DNA of 64,000 nucleotides from Marinobacter lipolyticus (GCF_018424605.1 NZ_QTKT01000002.1:124001-188000), one strand, 5' to 3'. Numbered from the stretch's first letter, positions 16,915-25,430 are shown. Translations and numbers: made by a program. Notes: generated from the sequence alone by a model not told the origin.

Positions 16915-17898
16915 CTAGCGGCTCCCCGCGTACCCCAATTCCTTGTCCACCAGATTGAACAGCTCCTCGCCACCATGCCAGCGGTCGAAGTTCTCCAGGA
17001 ACTGGTCGGTGAGGGCGCGTTTCCAGCCGATGAAATCGCCTGCCATGTGGGCGGTCATGATGACGTTTTCCATGTCCCATAACGGGTGATCCTCAGCCAG
17101 CGGCTCCTCCTCGAACACGTCCAGGCCGGCGCCGGCGATCTCGCCGCTGCGCAGGGCCTCGATCAGATCGTCGGTTTTGACGATGGGGCCGCGGCCTATG
17201 TTGATCAGGCGGGCGTGGGGCCGCATGGCCTTGAACGCCTTGCTGTCAAACAGCCCCTCGGTCTGCGGTGTCAGCGGCGCAGCAATGACCACGTAGTCTG
17301 CCAGCGCGAGTTGCTCGAACAGATCGTCATTGCTGTGGACGGCAATGAAATCCGGGTCGTCATGGCGCGCATTGCGGGCAATGCCGTGGGGCTTCATGCC
17401 GATAGCACGGACCAGACGACCGATCTGACGGCCGATGGAACCGGCGCCTACCACCAGAACCTGGCCACCCTGGGCCCGTTCGGTATCCCGGTGCTGCCAC
17501 TTGTGATCCATCTGCAAGCGAATCGAGCGGGGGAAGTCCTTGGCGAACATCAGGATGGTGCAGAGCACGTACTCCGCAATCGTCCGGTCGAAAATTCCCC
17601 GTGCGTTGGTCACGGTAACGTCGCCTTTGGTCAGCGCAGGGAACATCAACGCATCCACGCCGGCGCTGGTGGCATGAATCCACTGCAGCTTGTCGGCCGC
17701 GGGCCAGGCCGCTTCCAGTGCCTCGGTACGGAAGTCCGTCACCATCATCACGTCGGTACCGGGCAAGGTGTCCCGCAGCGTCGGTTCGTCACAGGCAAAC
17801 CGTACCGTTGCTCTGGCGCGCAGCGCATCCATACCGGGTGGCTCTTTCTCACCCGGAGCTGTCAGAACGGTTACCACCGGTTTACTGTGTTGAGTCAT
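16915..17898 (-). CDS. D-2-hydroxyacid dehydrogenase, NAD-dependent
   Basis: The 327-residue Rossmann-fold oxidoreductase has the nucleotide motif GAGSIG (151-156) and the catalytic triad of the family: Arg236 (INIGRG), Glu near 265 (VFEEEPL) and His284 (TAHMAG). Such enzymes interconvert 2-keto and D-2-hydroxy acids (glyoxylate, hydroxypyruvate or larger). The N-terminal domain is typical of the GhrA-like/plant-type subfamily, but the substrate cannot be read from sequence. It is transcribed toward the desaturase and is divergent from the aminotransferase. Confidence 0.88.
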   Translation of the reverse strand: MTQHSKPVVTVLTAPGEKEPPGMDALRARATVRFACDEPTLRDTLPGTDVMMVTDFRTEALEAAWPAADKLQWIHATSAGVDALMFPALTKGDVTVTNARGIFDRTIAEYVLCTILMFAKDFPRSIRLQMDHKWQHRDTERAQGGQVLVVGAGSIGRQIGRLVRAIGMKPHGIARNARHDDPDFIAVHSNDDLFEQLALADYVVIAAPLTPQTEGLFDSKAFKAMRPHARLINIGRGPIVKTDDLIEALRSGEIAGAGLDVFEEEPLAEDHPLWDMENVIMTAHMAGDFIGWKRALTDQFLENFDRWHGGEELFNLVDKELGYAGSR

Positions 17899-18155
17899 CT
17901 TTCCTCCGCGGACCTGTTACCTGGAATCGGGGTGCCTGGGCCGGCAATCGGGCGGCGCAACCCTGTCCGTTACAGTCTGGTTTGCGGGGCGCGGGTGGTC
18001 AACCTGAGTTCGTCAGACAAAGGGATAGGAAGGTGCCGGTCAGGCATTCGGGCCGGGCGGGGAATCTTTCTGAGGTTATGTCTTGTACGGCCCCTGCATA
18101 CTGACTAACCTGCAGGAGTAGCTTCTTTTTTGCGCTGTTCGCAGGAGGTAGATTT

Positions 18156-19382
18156 ATGGCAGAAGCCGTCAACAACGAAACTGGCCAGTCCAAGCCCAGA
18201 AAGGTGAAGTACCGCAAGACCAAGGCCAGTTGGAACCCCGCCATGCAGGCCGTACCGGTGCCCGGTATCCGGCGCATGGTGAATATGGCGGCCACCATGA
18301 AAGACGTTATTCATCTTTCCATCGGTCAGCCGGATCTGCCGACGCCAAAGCACGTTATCGATGCCTATGTGGACGCGCTGAATGCCGGCCAGACCGGGTA
18401 CACCATGGATGCCGGCCTGCCGGAGCTGCTGGTTGCCCTGCGGGACTATTACGGCAAGCGCTACAATCGCAAGTTGACCCGTGACAACATTCTGATCACC
18501 AGCGGTGCCACCGAGGCCATGTACCTGGCCATCTCCGCCACCTCGGCTCCGGGCCGTCAGTTTATTGTGACCGACCCCTCGTTCCTTCTTTATGCGCCGT
18601 TGATCCGGATGAACGGTGGTGAGGTGAAATTCGTGCCCACCCGCGCCGAGAACAACCACCAGTTGGACCCGGATGAGGTGATCCGTGCCATGGGGTCGCG
18701 CACCTTCGCGCTGATCCTCAATAACCCGAACAATCCCACCGGCGCCGTTTATCCGCGCAGTACCGTGGAGACCATACTGGAAGAGTGTGCCTATCGGGGA
18801 ATTCAGGTTTACGCGGACGAAGTCTATGACCACCTGATCTTTGACGACGATGACTTCGCCAGTGTGCTCAACTGCTCGATGGATCTGGACAACATCATGT
18901 GCATCAGCAGCTTCTCGAAAACCTACAGCATGGCCGGTTTACGGGTTGGCTGGGTGATTGCCAGCCAGGCCGCGATCAAATCCCTGCGGCGGTTCCATAT
19001 GTTCACCACCTCGGTGGCCAATACCCCCTCCCAGTTTGCCGGTGTGGCGGCGCTGACCGGCGATCAGCAGTGCGTGCGGGACATGGTGGACATTTATCGG
19101 GAGCGCCGGGACAAGGTGGTGGAGCTGATTGACCAGACCCCCCACCTCACCGGTTACAAACCCGGAGGCGCTTTTTTTGCGTTCCCGGACCTGCCGCCCC
19201 ACGTGGACGGCTCCGATCTCGCCCTGCGCATGCTCAAGGAAACCGGGGTATGCATGGTGCCCGGGGACGCCTTCGGTGAACACTGCACCAACGCCGTTCG
19301 CATCAGCTTTTCCACCACCTGTGAAAAGCTGGAAGAAGCGTTCGACCGGGTGATTCCGTGGATGGCGAAACAACAGTTCTGA
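18156..19382 (+). CDS. Pyridoxal-phosphate aminotransferase, class I/II
   Basis: The 408-residue fold-type I transaminase has NPNNPTG (190-196), DEVY with PLP-contacting Asp221, and the Schiff-base Lys255 in SFSKTYSMAGLRVGW. It probably moves amino groups between aspartate, aromatic or branched amino acids and 2-oxo acids. The substrate is unresolved. CAGGAGGT precedes the ATG. The small CPXCG protein starts 7 nt after its stop, so they likely share a transcript. The basic N-terminal 25 residues are an extension over many homologues. Confidence 0.87.
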   Translation: MAEAVNNETGQSKPRKVKYRKTKASWNPAMQAVPVPGIRRMVNMAATMKDVIHLSIGQPDLPTPKHVIDAYVDALNAGQTGYTMDAGLPELLVALRDYYGKRYNRKLTRDNILITSGATEAMYLAISATSAPGRQFIVTDPSFLLYAPLIRMNGGEVKFVPTRAENNHQLDPDEVIRAMGSRTFALILNNPNNPTGAVYPRSTVETILEECAYRGIQVYADEVYDHLIFDDDDFASVLNCSMDLDNIMCISSFSKTYSMAGLRVGWVIASQAAIKSLRRFHMFTTSVANTPSQFAGVAALTGDQQCVRDMVDIYRERRDKVVELIDQTPHLTGYKPGGAFFAFPDLPPHVDGSDLALRMLKETGVCMVPGDAFGEHCTNAVRISFSTTCEKLEEAFDRVIPWMAKQQF

Positions 19383-19389
19383 GGTGACC

Positions 19390-19581
19390 ATGTCAGCCCT
19401 GGACTCGGTTCTCATTCAATGCCCGTACTGCTGGGAGACGCTGGAAATCAGCGTTGATCCCTCGGTGCGGGAGCAGGAATACGTCGAAGACTGCCAGGTC
19501 TGCTGCCAGCCGATCCTGCTGAAAGTACAGCTTGATGACGACCTGACCCCGCACGTGGACGCCTGCGCGGAAAACAGCTGA
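19390..19581 (+). CDS. Small CPXCG-type cysteine-rich protein
   Basis: This 63-residue protein has two cysteine pairs, CPYCWE near residues 12-17 and CQVCCQP near 37-43. The fold is likely a zinc ribbon of the CPXCG cysteine-rich family. The ATG at 19390 is preferred over the GTG at 19384. Function is unknown in the family. It is probably co-expressed with the upstream aminotransferase. Confidence 0.8.
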   Translation: MSALDSVLIQCPYCWETLEISVDPSVREQEYVEDCQVCCQPILLKVQLDDDLTPHVDACAENS

Positions 19582-19670
19582 CGGTTTTCTGACAAATCCT
19601 TAACCTCCCGCCTCGGCGGGATGGCATAGTCTACCCCTCTCGTTCTTGTGTTCACTCCGGAGAAGTTTCC

Positions 19671-20240
19671 ATGTCAGTCAAGCGATCCTCCCTGTTGCCC
19701 GTCCTGATGATTCTGGCTGTCAGCCTGATCAGCGGCTGCGCCAGCCTGTCACCCTACTCAATTTCCGAGGGGGAGCTGGAGCGTCACCTTCAGGACACCG
19801 TAAGCCGCTTCGATCGGCAGCAGCTGCAGAGCGGCTCGCCGCTGAGCCTGAGCCTCAGTGACGCAGATATTACCCTGGGCCCGGACGGACGGGATGTGGC
19901 CGTCATTGATCTCAGCGGGCAGGTGGCGCTCAACGCGCTGATGACCAAACTGCCGGTGGATATTGCGCTTAAAGTGGAAGGGGCGCCGGTGTACGACGCG
20001 GAAGAAAAGGCCGTGTATATCCGACGCCTGCAGTTGCTGGAAAGCAGCATTGATTCACCCTTCTTCAAGGGTGACCTGAAGCCGGTCACGGACACGGTCA
20101 TGCGCGCGGTGGCCCAGATGCTGGAGACCATGCCGGTCTACCGTCTGGACGAGGCGGATTTCGCCCAGCGTATGTTCGGCATGGTGCCCATGGATGTGCG
20201 GGTGGCGCCGGGGCGGCTGGAATTCGTGATGGCGGAATAA
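19671..20240 (+). CDS. DUF1439 (YceB-like) lipoprotein
   Basis: The 189-residue precursor has a lipoprotein signal with lipobox ending LISGC (cleavage before the Cys near residue 24). The mature part matches DUF1439, a LolA-like or lipid-binding fold: a beta-rich region with DADITLGPDGRDVAVIDLSG and a C-terminal VAPGRLEFVM. It probably sits on the periplasmic face of the outer membrane. GGAGAAG precedes the ATG. It converges with the tartrate/malate dehydrogenase gene. Confidence 0.8.
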   Translation: MSVKRSSLLPVLMILAVSLISGCASLSPYSISEGELERHLQDTVSRFDRQQLQSGSPLSLSLSDADITLGPDGRDVAVIDLSGQVALNALMTKLPVDIALKVEGAPVYDAEEKAVYIRRLQLLESSIDSPFFKGDLKPVTDTVMRAVAQMLETMPVYRLDEADFAQRMFGMVPMDVRVAPGRLEFVMAE

Positions 20241-20255
20241 CGCCACCACCATCGG

Positions 20256-20285
20256 CCGCTCGCCCCCCGATAAGGTGGCGAGCGG
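20256..20285. terminator. Hairpin between convergent genes
   Basis: CCGCTCGCC (20256-20264) and GGCGAGCGG (20277-20285) are perfect 9-bp complements in the 58-nt gap between two convergent stop codons. Flanking CCACCA and TGGTTTG can lengthen the stem. The T-tract is weak. It may act in both directions. Confidence 0.55.
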
Positions 20286-20298
20286 TGGTTTGAATTTC

Positions 20299-21453
20299 CT
20301 AGTTTGCCAGACGCTTGCAGATTGCCTCGCCGATTTCCCGGGTGCCCCGCTGGGTGCCGCTGTTCTGCGCCAGGTCGGCGGCCACAGCGTCATGCAGCTC
20401 CTTGCCGGCACCGGCCAGGGCAGGGTCCTTGCGCCCCAGCCACTCCAGCATGCGGGCGGTGGTAAACAGCATGGCGGTCGGGTCCGCCAGGCCCTGTCCG
20501 GCGATGTCTGGGGCACTGCCGTGTGTTGGCTCGAACATCGACGGCATATCTGCATCCGTCGGGTTCAGGTTACAGGACGGCGCTACCCCCATGCCGCCCG
20601 ACAGCACGGCGGCCAGATCGGTCAGAATGTCACCCTGCAGGTTGCTGGCCACCACCACATCGAATGCCCAGGGGCTCTGCACAAACTTCATGCAGGCGGC
20701 GTCCACCAATTCGTGGTGGGTGGCGACGTCCGGAAACTCCCGGCTTATTTCTTCAAAGGCTTCGGTGTACATGTCGCCCCAGTAGCGCAGGGCATTGCGT
20801 TTGGTGACCAGGCACACCTGGCTCTCGCAGCTGCGGCCGTCCAGGGTTTTGAAATGCCGGGTGTGCCCCTGCTGTGAGCGCTCGCCGGCGCGGAGGCGCG
20901 CCTGTTCGAAACCATATCGGATGATCCGGTCGGTGGCGTGGCGGGTAAACACCTCCATCTGGGTGGCTACCTCATCCGGCGACCCCTTGCGCAGGCGGCC
21001 GCCCTGGCTGACATACTCGCCCTCACTGTTTTCGCGAATCACCAGCATGTCGATGTCTTTGGCGCGTTCATCGGCCAGGTACTGCCGCGCTCCGGGAAGC
21101 AACCGCGCCGGGCGCTCACAGACCCATTGGTCGAACCCTTTGCGCATGTCCAGCAGGGGCGCCAGCGAGATACTGTCCGGCAGAAGGTAGCGTTGCGGGT
21201 CGTCCACCGGGCCAGGATCCCCGAGCGCGCCCAGGAGGATGGCGTCGTAGGCCATGAGCTGTTTCAGCGCGTCTTCCGGCATGGACTCGCCATGCTCCTC
21301 GTGCCATGCATGGGAGGGCCAGGGAAAGCGGGTCCACTCCAGCGCCAGTGAGTGTTTTGCCCGCAGGGTTTCCAGGCAACGTACCGCTTCGGCAACCACC
21401 TCGGGGCCGATACCATCGCCGGGGGTCACTGCGATTCGGGATTTCTGGGCCAT
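20299..21453 (-). CDS. Isocitrate/isopropylmalate-family dehydrogenase, tartrate or D-malate type
   Basis: The 384-residue beta-decarboxylating dehydrogenase begins with VTPGDGIGPEVV and contains GALGDP, VIRENSEGEY, the metal-binding region SNLQGDILTD, and NLNPTDADMPSMFEPTHGSAPDIAGQG. The pattern SMFEPTHGSAPDI points to the tartrate/D-malate dehydrogenase (TtuC/DmlA) branch rather than LeuB or Icd. The reaction would be NAD- and Mn-dependent oxidation of D-malate or tartrate. Substrate choice is an inference. It is not in an operon with other genes shown here. Confidence 0.85.
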   Translation of the reverse strand: MAQKSRIAVTPGDGIGPEVVAEAVRCLETLRAKHSLALEWTRFPWPSHAWHEEHGESMPEDALKQLMAYDAILLGALGDPGPVDDPQRYLLPDSISLAPLLDMRKGFDQWVCERPARLLPGARQYLADERAKDIDMLVIRENSEGEYVSQGGRLRKGSPDEVATQMEVFTRHATDRIIRYGFEQARLRAGERSQQGHTRHFKTLDGRSCESQVCLVTKRNALRYWGDMYTEAFEEISREFPDVATHHELVDAACMKFVQSPWAFDVVVASNLQGDILTDLAAVLSGGMGVAPSCNLNPTDADMPSMFEPTHGSAPDIAGQGLADPTAMLFTTARMLEWLGRKDPALAGAGKELHDAVAADLAQNSGTQRGTREIGEAICKRLAN

Positions 21454-21547
21454 TCCGCTAACTCCTGTTGGCTTTCAATCGTGTGGAACTGTCTGTCTCA
21501 GTGTAGTCATGTGATTGGTGGATGCCAGAGCTTTACACAAACGCACT

Positions 21548-21576
21548 TTTACCGGGCTGGGCATGGCGGCTATAGT
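21548..21576 (+). promoter_or_regulatory. Putative promoter of the EAL gene
   Basis: TTTACC (21548-21553) and TATAGT (21571-21576) have 17-nt spacing and lie about 60 nt before the EAL start codon. They are close to the sigma-70 consensus. Confidence 0.55.
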
Positions 21577-21636
21577 GGAACGGATATATTGGTTATAAAC
21601 GCAGTTTGCCCGTGCGGGGGCAAGGAAGGAGTAGAA

Positions 21637-22401
21637 GTGAATCAACCGGCCGTATTATTTGATGAGTCCCACTGTAATCAATGTGCGTGCGGCGAAGGGT
21701 TGGATTTTTCCTTCTCGTTTGCCTTTCAGCCCATTGTCGATACTGAGAATAAAAGTGTGTTTGCGTACGAGGCGTTGGTGCGTGGCCTTGAGGGCGAGGG
21801 AGCCCTGAGTGTGCTGGCGAACGTGAACGAGCGGAACCGCTATTCGTTCGACCAGATCTGCCGGGTCAAGGCCGTCAAACTCGCGGCGCGGCTGAAGATG
21901 GAGCCCAGGCTCAGCATCAACTTCATGCCGAACGCGGTGTATCAGGCCGAATACTGTATCCGCACCACACTCGCGGCGGCCGAGACCTATAACTTCGATA
22001 CCTCCAAGATCATTTTTGAAGTGATCGAAACGGAAGAACTGACGTCCGTCGATCATCTTGCCTCGATTATCGCGGCCTACAAGGAAATGGGGTTCAGCAC
22101 TGCCATTGATGATTTTGGTGCCGGCTATTCCCGTTACGACATCATGATGGCCAGCCCGCCGGATCTTCTGAAACTGGATATGGGCCTGGTTCGTAACATC
22201 GATCAGGAGCCCAACAAGCAGGCGGTGGTGGCGGGTATCATCGAAATGATGAACCGGCTGGGCGGCAGGATCATCGCCGAAGGGGTGGAAACCGAAAACG
22301 AATATCGCTGGCTGCGGTCCCAGGGCATCACCCTGTATCAGGGCTATCTGTTCGCCCGCCCGGCGTTCGAGGCACTGCCGGAGCCTTACTTCCCGGATTG
22401 A
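21637..22401 (+). CDS. Stand-alone EAL-domain c-di-GMP phosphodiesterase with N-terminal CxxCxC
   Basis: This 255-residue protein is a single EAL domain (about 22-250). It has the YEALVRG motif, INFMPN, an EVIETEEL box, AIDDFGAGYSR, LLKLDMGLVR and AEGVETE, so the metal- and substrate-binding residues of active c-di-GMP phosphodiesterases are all present. The preceding HCNQCACGE carries Cys13, Cys16 and Cys18, which could bind metal or sense redox. I chose the GTG at 21637 because GGAAGGAG precedes it. The frame extends further upstream, but that part overlaps the divergent gene and does not look coding. It is unlinked to a sensor domain. Confidence 0.85.
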   Translation: MNQPAVLFDESHCNQCACGEGLDFSFSFAFQPIVDTENKSVFAYEALVRGLEGEGALSVLANVNERNRYSFDQICRVKAVKLAARLKMEPRLSINFMPNAVYQAEYCIRTTLAAAETYNFDTSKIIFEVIETEELTSVDHLASIIAAYKEMGFSTAIDDFGAGYSRYDIMMASPPDLLKLDMGLVRNIDQEPNKQAVVAGIIEMMNRLGGRIIAEGVETENEYRWLRSQGITLYQGYLFARPAFEALPEPYFPD

Positions 22402-22420
22402 TGACAATCGAGGTTTCATC

Positions 22421-22777
22421 TTGTTCTATCGTCTTATCACTATCGTTGGCGGTCTGGTCTTTGTTGTTGCCCTGTTTGCGTTGATCTGGTTTTTCTGCAA
22501 ACAGTTCCTGCTGCGCCACGGGGTGCAGGAAAACGCGTCCGACCGAGCCACCATTCTGGCCACCTGGACGTTTGCCGGTATCAGCGTGGGTCTGGTTTTC
22601 GCGGTGGTGGGTTCCTTTATCCTTGGCCCCTGGGCGTTCTACCGGACGCTGCAGGGCCAGGGCTCCCCGGTCTCGGCCGGCGCCGCCATCTGGTGGGGCT
22701 TCGGTATTGTGGTGGCCTCCCTGGGCATCACCGCGGCGGGCTTTATGGGCTTTCTGGCGCTGGTTGGCGCATACTGA
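22421..22777 (+). CDS. Small membrane protein, unknown function
   Basis: The 118-residue protein begins at a TTG preceded by GAGG; the frame has no earlier usable ATG or GTG. It has three hydrophobic spans (about 5-28, 45-68 and 85-118), so it is likely an inner-membrane protein. I do not recognise a family. It lies 19 nt downstream of the EAL gene and is probably co-transcribed with it. Confidence 0.65.
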   Translation: MFYRLITIVGGLVFVVALFALIWFFCKQFLLRHGVQENASDRATILATWTFAGISVGLVFAVVGSFILGPWAFYRTLQGQGSPVSAGAAIWWGFGIVVASLGITAAGFMGFLALVGAY

Positions 22778-22786
22778 GACAGCGCC

Positions 22787-23680
22787 TCAGGCAATCTGGT
22801 TGAGCTGATCGCGAAACCAGATCAGTGCCGGTTCCCGTTCGTAGGCTTTGTGCCAGTAAAGGTGCACGTCAAGGTCGGGAAGCTCCGCCGGCGGCGTCAG
22901 AATGCGAATGTCAGCCCGCTCAGCAATGATGCGCGCGTAGGTTTCCGGCATGGTCAGCAGCAGGTCAGTGTTCTCTACCACCCGGCACGCGGCATAGTAG
23001 TGCTGGCAGCGCAGCCGGATATGCCGCTGTACCCCCAGCCGAGATAATTCAAAATCCTCGATGCCTGGCCCCTCGGTGCGTGAAGACACCAGCACATGGC
23101 GGGCGCTGATGTATTGCTCCATGGTCAATTCCGCCTGCGCCAGCGGGTGATCCTGCCGCGCCAGCACCACCAGGCGGTCTCGGCGCAACAGCTCATGGGC
23201 GGTCTGGTTGCTCACCGGCAGCAGCACGTCTACGGCAAAATCGAGTTTGCCGGCCGCCAGTTGGGTTTCCATATCCCGCCTTGGTATGCGCTGGCTGATG
23301 ATCTCCAGTTCCGGATAGTCCGACAGGCGGTGCATGAGCTGGGGCAGAAAGGTCGATTCCAGAATGTCTCTCAGTGCCAGTGAATAGGTCTTGCGATGGC
23401 TGGCGGGATCGAACGCGTGGAACTGATTCACCGCACTCTGGATCTGTGTCAGACCCGGGCGCATGGACTCCAGAAACCGCCGTGCCAACGGCGTTGGAAT
23501 CATCTGGTTGCCCTGGCGGGTAAACAGTGGATCGTCAAAATGCTCCCGCAGGCGGGACAGGGAATGACTGACCGCCGGCTGGGTCAGATGCAGGGCGCGA
23601 GCGGCCCGGGTCAGACTGCCTTCCCGGTAGATGGTGTCGAAAACATGCAGAAGGTTGAGGTCCAGCCGGTTGAGTGCCAT
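22787..23680 (-). CDS. LysR-type transcriptional regulator of the adjacent acyl-CoA dehydrogenase cluster
   Basis: The 297-residue regulator has an N-terminal winged helix-turn-helix (about 5-65: LNLLHVFDTIYREGSLTRAA, then HLTQPAVSHSLSRLREH) and a C-terminal effector-binding domain. It is divergent from the acyl-CoA dehydrogenase gene, with a 146-nt gap containing inverted repeats. That is the classical arrangement for a LysR regulator controlling its neighbour and itself. The effector is unknown but is plausibly an acyl-CoA or hydroxy acid intermediate. Confidence 0.88.
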   Translation of the reverse strand: MALNRLDLNLLHVFDTIYREGSLTRAARALHLTQPAVSHSLSRLREHFDDPLFTRQGNQMIPTPLARRFLESMRPGLTQIQSAVNQFHAFDPASHRKTYSLALRDILESTFLPQLMHRLSDYPELEIISQRIPRRDMETQLAAGKLDFAVDVLLPVSNQTAHELLRRDRLVVLARQDHPLAQAELTMEQYISARHVLVSSRTEGPGIEDFELSRLGVQRHIRLRCQHYYAACRVVENTDLLLTMPETYARIIAERADIRILTPPAELPDLDVHLYWHKAYEREPALIWFRDQLNQIA

Positions 23681-23701
23681 ACCAGATTTCCCGCTCTTGG
23701 A

Positions 23702-23729
23702 ATAAGTGATGCTTATGATAAACGATAAG
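23702..23729. promoter_or_regulatory. Candidate LysR-box cluster
   Basis: ATAAG-TGATG-CTTAT (23702-23716) and CTTAT-N8-ATAAG (23712-23729) are overlapping inverted repeats in the divergent region between the LysR gene and the acyl-CoA dehydrogenase. Both contain the T-N11-A type geometry used by LysR regulators. Confidence 0.5.
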
Positions 23730-23826
23730 AATAATTCAGTCGCGTAATAGTGTCCTGAACCCTAGACTGAGGCAATAGCAGCGTCCCGTTGGACAGCTCC
23801 CAGACAGAATTGACGAGGGTAGGGCA

Positions 23827-25038
23827 ATGGATTTCAACATTTCTGAGAAGGGTCAGGATTATCTCAACCGCGTGAAGCAGTTCATGAAGGACGAGATTTT
23901 CCCGATCGAAGAACAGTATCACCGTGAACTGGCATCCCTGGAGAATCGCTGGGTGGTGCTGCCAGTCATCAAGGAACTGAAGGAAAAAGCCAGGGCCCAG
24001 GGCCTGTGGAACATGTTTTTTCCGGATGAAAAACACGGCTGTGGACTGCTCAACTCCGACTACGCGCTGATTGCCGAAGAAACCGGTCGTAGCTTTATTG
24101 CGCCTGAAATCTTCAACTGCAACGCGCCGGACACCGGCAACATGGAAGTGCTGATCCATTACGGCTCCGAAGAACAGAAAGCCGAGTGGCTGCCGCGCCT
24201 GCAAAGCGGCGAAATCCGCTCCGCCTTCTGCATGACCGAGCCCGACGTGGCCTCCTCCGATGCCACCAACATGGAAGCTACTGCGGTTGTCGAAGGCGAC
24301 GAAGTGGTGCTCAATGGCCGCAAATGGTGGAGCACCGGCATCGGCCATCCGGATTGCAAGGTCGCTATCTTCATGGGCCTGACGGACCCGGATGCTCATA
24401 AACACCGCCGCCATTCCATGGTGCTGGTGCCGCTGGATACCCCGGGCGTCAACATCGAGCGCATGCTGCCGGTTTTCGGTGCCTACGATGAGCCTTACGG
24501 GCATGGTGTGGTGGCTTTCGACAACGTACGCCTGCCGAAAAGCGCCTTTATTGCCGGCCCGGGTCGCGGATTCGAAATTGCCCAGGGCCGTTTGGGGCCT
24601 GGCCGAGTTCATCACTGCATGCGGGCCATCGGGGCGGCGGAGCGCACGCTGGAGTTGCTGATCAAACGGGCCACCACCCGTGAAGCGTTCGGCCGGCCGC
24701 TGGCCAAGCTTGGCGGCAACCCGGACATCATCGCCAACGCCCGCATGGCCATTGAACAGGCCCGCCTGTTGACGCTCAAGTGTGCCTGGGCGCTGGACGC
24801 CAAAGGCATTGCCGGAGCACTGCAGGAAGTGTCTATGATCAAGGCGGTGATTCCGCAGATGCTGCAGACCATTGTGGATCAGGCCATCCAGATTCACGGC
24901 GGTGCCGGGGTGAGCGACGACGACTTCCCGCTGACGCAGTTGTTCGCCTATGCTCGGGTATTGCGACTGGCTGATGGTCCTGATGAGGTGCATCGGGCTA
25001 TGGTGGCTCGTCTGGAGCTTAGCAAATATAGATCCTGA
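23827..25038 (+). CDS. Acyl-CoA dehydrogenase, ACAD10/11-like
   Basis: The 403-residue flavoenzyme has the ACAD signature blocks AFCMTEPDVASSDATNME (about 136-153), KWWSTG, and the C-terminal HGGAGVSDDDF near 358-368. The catalytic-base region (GPGRVHHCMRAIGAAERTLE) matches the ACAD10/11/FadE-like branch, not short-chain SCAD. Known members of that branch act with an APH-type kinase on 4-hydroxyacyl-CoA: the kinase phosphorylates and the dehydrogenase helps eliminate phosphate. Here the kinase gene is nearby (26297-27361), which supports the same role. It is first in the cluster and divergent from the LysR regulator. The ATG is preceded by GAGGGTAGGG. Confidence 0.88.
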   Translation: MDFNISEKGQDYLNRVKQFMKDEIFPIEEQYHRELASLENRWVVLPVIKELKEKARAQGLWNMFFPDEKHGCGLLNSDYALIAEETGRSFIAPEIFNCNAPDTGNMEVLIHYGSEEQKAEWLPRLQSGEIRSAFCMTEPDVASSDATNMEATAVVEGDEVVLNGRKWWSTGIGHPDCKVAIFMGLTDPDAHKHRRHSMVLVPLDTPGVNIERMLPVFGAYDEPYGHGVVAFDNVRLPKSAFIAGPGRGFEIAQGRLGPGRVHHCMRAIGAAERTLELLIKRATTREAFGRPLAKLGGNPDIIANARMAIEQARLLTLKCAWALDAKGIAGALQEVSMIKAVIPQMLQTIVDQAIQIHGGAGVSDDDFPLTQLFAYARVLRLADGPDEVHRAMVARLELSKYRS

Positions 25039-25085
25039 GGTTGGGAGATCAATTCTGATCCGCAGGTCGTCAAGCTCAGGTGCGG

Positions 25086-25198
25086 GGAGCCGGCGGGGCG
25101 GTCTTTCTGAAAACCGCTCCTTCGGCACATCCATGTGGCGCTTCTGCTCCGCCATCCATGGCTGCGCAAATTTTCAGAAAGACCGCCCCGCCGGCTCC
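25086..25198. repeat. Long-hairpin repeat copy 3 (113 nt)
   Basis: Perfect 28-bp arms at 25086-25113 and 25171-25198 start GGAGCCGGCGGGGCGG and run to CTGAAAA. The 57-nt loop holds CGCTCCTTCGGCACATCCAT and GCTCCGCCATCCATGGC. Its orientation is the same as copy 1. It lies downstream of the acyl-CoA dehydrogenase, followed after 81 nt by inverted copy 4. Confidence 0.87.
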
Positions 25199-25279
25199 TC
25201 CCAAACCTTGGAGGTGGCTTCGGGCTTTTAAGAACCTGAGCCCCCGACTGTTTTTTAGGCAACGAACTGTGAGGTCCGG

Positions 25280-25392
25280 GAGCTGGCGCCGGGTAGAGCT
25301 TTCCAAAACGTTGCGGAGCCATGGATGGCGGAGCACAGCGTACACGGACGTATTCACAGCGTGTTTTGGAAAGCTCTACCCGGTGTCAGCTC
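25280..25392. repeat. Long-hairpin repeat copy 4 (113 nt)
   Basis: Inner arms at 25289-25309 and 25363-25383 are perfect 21-bp complements (CCGGGTAGAGCTTTCC then AAAAC). Outer 9-nt extensions have two mismatches, making about 30 bp over 113 nt. The 53-nt loop, TGCGGAGCCATGGATGGCGG and GCGTACACGGACGTATTCAC, closely resembles copy 2. It is inverted relative to copy 3 and sits 38 nt before the SDR start codon. Confidence 0.87.
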
Positions 25393-25430
25393 TTGCACCG
25401 AAACAAAAGAACTAACGGAGAACACGAAAC

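Noticed and set aside
23713..25155. 480-codon frame antisense to the acyl-CoA dehydrogenase
   Set aside because: Caused by the high GC content; the plus-strand protein has all family motifs.
15249..25392. Hairpin repeats as integron attC sites
   Set aside because: They lack the attC core GTTRRRY, have no cassette array order, no integrase, and their arms are longer and more perfect than in attC.
16782..25392. AGCGTACA half-site in the loops of copies 2 and 4 as a FabR operator
   Set aside because: Only one half matches; the rest of the palindrome is missing and the sequence is a conserved part of the repeat itself.
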